Below are positions 59,228-64,000 of a stretch of 64,000 nt of DNA, piece by piece (the first letter of the stretch is position 1; each line of letters begins with the position of its first letter). The notes under the pieces were generated by a model that searched no databases, was not told the origin of the DNA, and saw only the letters and a list, made by a program, of their open reading frames with translations. Source of the stretch: Thamnidium elegans (Eukaryota > Mucoromycota > Mucoromycetes > Mucorales > Mucoraceae); contig JAIXMG010000007.1 in NCBI GenBank assembly GCA_025201345.1, positions 1,240,001-1,304,000 on the forward strand, read 5' to 3'. The position numbers were made by a program, and so were the translations under genes.

Positions 59228-60722
59228 ATGCATATTCCATCTGGATGCTCAAAGTTGGAATCCAGTCTTATTATAGATAAAGTCAAAGGGTTGATTTTTG
59301 GTAAAAGAATTATATACTTATCAATTAAAACCACTTTTTAACCAAAAAAAAAAAAATTTATTTTGTTTAGGCGCTATTTTAGGGGATAGTCTCGGGTTAG
59401 CCACCGAAGGATTAGCCAAGGCAGAAATAACGAAATTGTACGGTAAAGGTCCAATTCGATTCGGTATGGACGAAGATGGTATTCCATTTAATCGAGACGA
59501 ATTTAGATCCAATTTTGAAGAAAGGTAAACAAAAAAAAAAACAAAAAAAAAAACCTTTTTTTTTTATTATTAGAAAAAAAAAATTAACGTTATACTTCTT
59601 TTTTTTTTTTTTTTTTAGTGATTTTGGAGATGATGCTGAACAAATACTTTTGGTAATGGAATCTATTTTTGAGAATGGTGGTCACTTTCTTGCAAAAGAT
59701 TTTAGTACAAGATTATTAAACTATAGTAAAAACGGTATTAAGAATTTACACAAAAGACCTATTGGAATGAATGCAACAAACGAAGCTGTACTAGCAAACC
59801 CAACATATCACACTAGTCCTGTACGGCAAAACCATAAATTTTTTTTTATTTATTTTTTAATTTCATATTCATTTTTTTCTGTTTTTTTTTTTTTTTTTTT
59901 AGCAAAAAGCTGCAGTCGAAGTTTGGAAGACAAAAGATAACCTTCGAGGTGCCAATGGCGCTCTTGTTCGTGCTCCATTATTAGGTATACTCAAGTTTTG
60001 GGATGGTACTACAGTGATTGAAAATACTACAGAATGCTGTCGTGTTACTCATCCTGATCCTCGTTGTATGATATCATGTGTAATTACTTCTACTTTAATA
60101 GCCAGGTAACCTATTTTATTTTTTTGGCAACTGCTGACTTGACTATATATACTAACCTACTTTTAGACTATTAAGAGGACAAGATTTAGAAATTGAAGTC
60201 AACATGACACCTATACCCAGTCCAACTACAAAATCTACAACTTACTTTACAGATACGCTCCGATTAGATTATCGACTTCAAGCTCTTGTCAGAAACGTAG
60301 TAGAGACTAATAAACCAATGTTAATCGCTCCTCAAACAGATACACTTTTTATTACGCCTGAAACTGATATGGAACAAATGAAGCAATATTATCATCAACT
60401 TTTAGACTATTGTGTACCTAGTTCCTTGAATGAATTAATGTTGGATGATGATAAAGACCGTCGGGATACTTTTAAATGTCTAAGCGCCGCTATCTATTGT
60501 TTAACAAGAGAAATACCTCCACAAAGTGAAACTGAGTACTTTAAAAAGATGTTGATGGATGTTGTTATGCAAGGAGGTGAAGCTGATACGAATGCAACTG
60601 TTACTGGTGCTTTATTAGGCGCTAGATTAGGTTACAGCCATTTACCTACTGAATGGGTTGTAGGCATGAGACGATGGGAATGGTTGGAAGATAAAGTAGA
60701 TGAATTCTGTGCAATGCTCTAA
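59228..60722 (+). CDS. ADP-ribosylglycohydrolase-family protein
   Basis: Family members cleave ADP-ribose from proteins or other acceptors using a binuclear Mg centre. Exons 59228-59300, 59371-59524, 59619-59820, 59903-60105, 60167-60722 give 395 residues. Metal/ADP-ribose motifs: GAILGDSLGLATEGL at the N-terminus, SDFGDDAEQILLVMES, GANGALVRAPLLG, THPDPRCMISC, and GGEADTNATVTGALLGARLG near the C-terminus. The usual first motif has T-D-D; here the matching position reads DFGDDAEQ, so an Asp pair is kept but in unusual context. Substrate cannot be told. Introns contain long T runs. Converges with the F-box gene (374 bp between stops, T/A-rich). Confidence 0.87.
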
Positions 60723-61096
60723 GTGAGTTTTTTTTTTTGTTTTTTTGTTTTTTTTTTTTTGTTTTTTTAAATATAAAATTATTTTAAATTGGAAGAAGAA
60801 GAAATAAAACCAGTGTATATAAATGTATATGTTCTTCAAAGTAATAATAATAAAATTACATATACAATCCCCCCTCTTCCTCTCCTTTTTTTATTGTGTT
60901 TTTATATACACATTTGTGTATAAAAAGATGAGTTTGAAAGGTTACACATTCAGGTTTTAAAAATAATCACGTTTTTTTATTTGTTTTTTAATTTTAGAAC
61001 AGAAAAAAAAAATAAGGTTGTTCTCCTCCCCTAGTCTAACCAGGAATGAAAAAAAAGCACGGTTTTCTTTTTTAACCACGTTTTTTTAATCCGTGT
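60723..61096. other. Convergent 3' flank
   Basis: T- and A-rich sequence between two stop codons. AATAAT and AATAAAA motifs near 60843-60855 are plausible polyadenylation signals for the plus-strand gene. No gene. Confidence 0.5.
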
Positions 61097-62836
61097 TTAA
61101 AACAGTACAAAAGGATTACGTGGTAAATTAAAAACGATTCTTTCTACATGGTTCACTTGAATGACAAGCGTATGTGTTCCTTTTATCTCTTGTTGTTGTT
61201 GTACGTATTTTATCCTTTTTTTTTCTTCTTTTTGCAATTGATATAATTCCTTCTTCTTTCCGTATTGATTTAATTCAATTATATCATGTCCTTCAATAAA
61301 TACTTTTAAATAAACCAATGAATGTTTATCAAAATTTAATTTCGTCATGACTCTCAACTCTTTTAATCTGGCAGTCAGAATAACTACTTTTACTACTGTG
61401 CAAGCGCTACTTATAAAATCAAACACAGATTGACTTTGTATTGTTACTTTTTCCATTTCCAATGTATCCAATACAGACCCTATTCCTTCTATTTCTTGTT
61501 CTTGATCTACATATAATACACATGAACTTAATGATAAAAATTCCAATTTTTTATGCTGCTTTAAAAATGTATTGATTGGTACTTGTAATGGTTTACCCAC
61601 CTCATAATCAATATCAGTAGATGGGTAAGTATTAATTGTAGTTAATCCCGTAAATTGTCCTAGTATTTCAACAAGGTCTGTATTTCCTACTGGAATAACC
61701 AGATCAACACGATATACTGAATGCCTTTGGTTTGACAGCGATAAATTACGCAACTCGGTCAAGTCTTGAGATTGGGAACTGTATTTTTCAAGTTGAATCG
61801 CAGTTTGATCAAACGCTTGTAACACATTGGCTGATAAATGACACACATCTACATTGAATGTCTTTAACTGTTTACAATGTTGTACGATCTCAATCATATT
61901 CGATTCATATTCTATACTAGCTGGTGTAAATTGATTCATCTTTAATACTTCAATCTGCGGATATTTTTGTGCAATGTAACTTAGCCAATCTGGTATACTA
62001 ATATCTTCATTTTCATAAAACGAATATCGACTCCCTTGCATCTCTAATCTTTTTAACTGACTAACGGGTTTAGGTATAAACCCATCAGCTGTCGATCTAT
62101 CTTCACCCAACGCAATATCTTCTAGGATCAACGCTTCAATACTTGGCGCATTGTGGTGTAACAAGTCTAATTTTTTTAACGTCAATTTCGCTACAATCAA
62201 TTTAAAATATTTTAGACCGGGTGCGTTCTTAAGTCCCATTAACAAGTGATCCATGACACCATCAGATGACTCCTCAGGCACGAGGTTAAAATTAAGATCG
62301 ATTGTTGTCAAGTTGGGAAAATACCCAGATACCAAGATAGATCCTGTATACACATATTTCGTAAATTCACTAAGGCTTTCAAGTCTTGGCCAACTTTGAA
62401 ATACCTCACTGGTTTGGTTAAAATACCCTTCCCGTTCATAAGATTCTTCTTCTTCTTCTTCTTCTTCTTCTTCTTCTTCTTCTTCTTCTGGATCTTGTTC
62501 GTCTTGTTCGTAATCGGAAGAAAACATGTCTACTTCGGCGGTAGCAAGTGAAAAGTTTAATAAGTTGGGAAAGTATTGAGGCCATTGTTTGATATGTGAG
62601 AACGTAATGCCGATCCCATTCACTTGCAATGATCGTACTGTGTTGCCAAGCGCTTTATGCTTTAGAAAAAAATTGATCGGGGCTTGGTGATCCTTGTCAA
62701 TGTAGACTGTTTCATAAAGATTATAGTTACTAACGATGTTGTGCCAACTTTTACGCACACAAGCAAACTGGAACCGGGTTTCAAAGTCTAGAAAAGATGC
62801 TATCTGTAAAAAAGTTTCGCGTGGCAGTCTTTCCAT
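61097..62836 (-). CDS. F-box protein with leucine-rich C-terminal region
   Basis: Single exon, 579 residues. The F-box is at the extreme N-terminus (MERLPRETFLQIASFLDFET, then FACVRKSWHNIV), so it should bind Skp1 and act as an SCF ubiquitin-ligase substrate adaptor. The remainder has irregular leucine-rich stretches typical of the large Mucorales F-box family (LKYFKLIVAKLTLKKLDLLH; YPQIEVLKMNQF; LEFLSLSSCVLYV). A run of 15 Glu within an acidic patch (about residues 117-140) comes from a GAA/TTC microsatellite at about 62445-62490. Substrate unknown. Start chosen because the F-box begins at once and a 160-bp AT-rich leader precedes it. Confidence 0.88.
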   Translation of the reverse strand: MERLPRETFLQIASFLDFETRFQFACVRKSWHNIVSNYNLYETVYIDKDHQAPINFFLKHKALGNTVRSLQVNGIGITFSHIKQWPQYFPNLLNFSLATAEVDMFSSDYEQDEQDPEEEEEEEEEEEEEEESYEREGYFNQTSEVFQSWPRLESLSEFTKYVYTGSILVSGYFPNLTTIDLNFNLVPEESSDGVMDHLLMGLKNAPGLKYFKLIVAKLTLKKLDLLHHNAPSIEALILEDIALGEDRSTADGFIPKPVSQLKRLEMQGSRYSFYENEDISIPDWLSYIAQKYPQIEVLKMNQFTPASIEYESNMIEIVQHCKQLKTFNVDVCHLSANVLQAFDQTAIQLEKYSSQSQDLTELRNLSLSNQRHSVYRVDLVIPVGNTDLVEILGQFTGLTTINTYPSTDIDYEVGKPLQVPINTFLKQHKKLEFLSLSSCVLYVDQEQEIEGIGSVLDTLEMEKVTIQSQSVFDFISSACTVVKVVILTARLKELRVMTKLNFDKHSLVYLKVFIEGHDIIELNQYGKKKELYQLQKEEKKRIKYVQQQQEIKGTHTLVIQVNHVERIVFNLPRNPFVLF

Positions 62837-63440
62837 AATATATAAAGGGGGTCTATGTAGTTTTGGTTGGCGAAAAAAAAAATGTTTTTCATTATTATGT
62901 TCAAAGACCGCGTGAGAAGTGATATTAGAAGAGAGGGGGTTTTTATGGTTAGAGTACTTTTTGTTTATTTTTTATTTTGGCAGGGAAGTCGTGTAACATA
63001 TTAGTAAGGTATACATCTTAATTTCCAAGTAGATGGTTTTACTATATGATGATCTTTCAGTACTTGGTTTAGAAGCGCTTGACGTTTACCTGTGTAAAAA
63101 TGGTTAAATAGATCACATGAGCAAATAGAACCTCTATTTAATAAGTATTTAAATAAATCACCTCTCTTCTAGTTACGTATATCAGTATTATTTTTTTTTA
63201 TGCGCATCTTTTTACATTCTTCATTATTACTCTTAGCAGTGTTGTTCTCTTTATGTTCGTATAAACGGATACGGTTCAAAGAAACCGCCGTACTTAAAAT
63301 CATTTGTTACAAATGCTCAAATACGGTCTACCCCAATGTAATACCGTTAAGTTACAGCTGCCTTTTTTTTTTTTTAGCACTTTATAAAGGTATCCAAAAA
63401 AAAAAAAAAAAAAAAAAAAGTAACACGGCACATTTTCTTT
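62837..63440. other. Upstream region of F-box gene
   Basis: AT-rich, with poly-A at 63398-63419. A short frame near 63200-63400 (ETAVLKIICYKCSNTVYPNV) may be a coding scrap. Confidence 0.4.
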
Positions 63441-63857
63441 TCTGAACGTGTGTAAATAGAGCATGCACCCAAATCACCAATAAGGCGAAAGCGTGTCCTC
63501 CCAAAAAGTTACGAGTTCTGACAATTGCTGAAAGCTCTGTCAATATTCGTTTTTTTTGTGAAACAATTCATTTGATTAGCAGTGTCAGAAATCTTAGTCA
63601 TTGAACAATTATCCATATCCTTTTCAAAGCTGTGTGAACTGATTCCTTCGAATTGTTGACTTGTCATCAGAAACTGCCGTACTAATTTTGAAACAAAGAA
63701 ATCTTTTTGTCTCATCATTCAACTCGCTACACTAAACCAAGCTGACTTATTGAATGCTATGGAAGAGAGAAGTCCTCCCTCTTTACGAAAAAATCTTATC
63801 AAGGCATGGGAGGACGTTAGATTCAATAAGTTGATCAATAAAAAAATAATAGAATAG
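63441..63857 (+). pseudogene. Degraded coding relic at the right edge
   Basis: Plus-strand pieces in shifted frames: APKSPIRRKRVLP near 63464-63505; LRVLTIAESSVNIRFFCETI near 63508-63570, then a stop; and an open stretch from about 63660 to TAG at 63857 reading TKKSFCLIIQLATLNQADLL, then MEERSPPSLRKNLIKAWEDV. The last part also forms an imperfect inverted repeat (ends around 63750 and 63833). It looks like the end of a decayed gene or transposase; no family assigned. Confidence 0.3.
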
Positions 63858-64000
63858 TGGCGTCCCCCCACAATAAACTAATTAGTTAGATTTACTTCAG
63901 TGTATTAAGCTTGTACGGTCTGACCGAAAGATATAAGTGTGTTTATTATATTTCTTTATATATATTTTACATAGAAAACTCTCTTTCTCTCGCTTTTTTT

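Noticed and set aside
1..64000. tRNA, rRNA, snRNA genes and CRISPR arrays
   Set aside because: I scanned by eye for tRNA B-box sequences, 5S-like sequence and short direct repeats with spacers and found none that hold up; a covariance-model scan would be decisive.

Overview
The window reads as nuclear DNA of an early-diverging filamentous fungus, most likely Mucoromycota (Mucorales). Genes carry many short introns (about 45-90 bp, GTAAG-type donors, CTAAC/CTAAT-like branch sites). Spacers are very AT-rich and full of long A or T runs. The gene set is clearly fungal: a group III hybrid histidine kinase, a YAT-type amino-acid permease, a Nim1/Hsl1-type kinase and F-box proteins. I see no prokaryotic, organellar or viral signature. 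Assignment to genus is not possible from sequence alone.

Layout. 1-2477 (-): Kre33/NAT10 RNA cytidine acetyltransferase, cut by the window edge. 2.5-7.4 kb: AT-rich spacer with a dead F-box gene and a small coding relic. 7368-9556 (+): acetyl-CoA synthetase. 9937-10916: a miniature DIRS-like element with perfect 37-bp inverted ends, a gag-like ORF and a tyrosine-recombinase tail. 11.6-16.7 kb (-): an Mso1-like protein, an amino-acid permease and an R3H/SUZ protein. 16976-17950 (+): UCH deubiquitinase. 18-29.4 kb: gene-poor, holding one small signal-peptide protein gene (22684-23141) and a 2.5-kb LTR element with 5-bp target duplications and no gag-pol, which itself contains a ~0.7-kb foldback repeat. 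29.4-32.5 kb (+): DcpS decapping scavenger enzyme and a membrane-anchored RBR ubiquitin ligase. 32.6-39.0 kb (-): an 11-exon Nim1/Hsl1/Cdr2-type kinase with a C-terminal KA1-like module, then a protein pairing a 4CXXC-R1 zinc finger with DDT/WHIM-like motifs. 40354-42581 (+): a 10-exon gene of unknown function. 44207-54421 (-): a giant group III hybrid histidine kinase. 55138-55789 (+): homeodomain protein, divergent from the kinase. 59228-60722 (+): ADP-ribosylglycohydrolase-family protein. 61097-62836 (-): F-box protein. The right edge holds a degraded coding relic.

The stand-out is the histidine kinase. My exon model gives about 3240 residues, with some 26 tandem ~92-residue HAMP units ahead of one histidine-kinase core and one receiver; classical Nik1/Os-1 proteins have about five or six such units. 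Twenty-one units lie in one 5777-bp intronless exon and show higher-order structure: a 392-bp segment is repeated without a difference 1104 bp (four units) away, and another block is repeated near-identically 1656 bp (six units) away. The array therefore appears to have grown by recent block duplication or conversion.

The genes do not form one pathway. They are ordinary housekeeping and signalling genes (translation, acetate use, ubiquitin system, mRNA decay, osmosensing, chromatin) set in a repeat-rich background. Exon boundaries were placed by hand from splice motifs, reading phase and remembered family sequences; no search was run.
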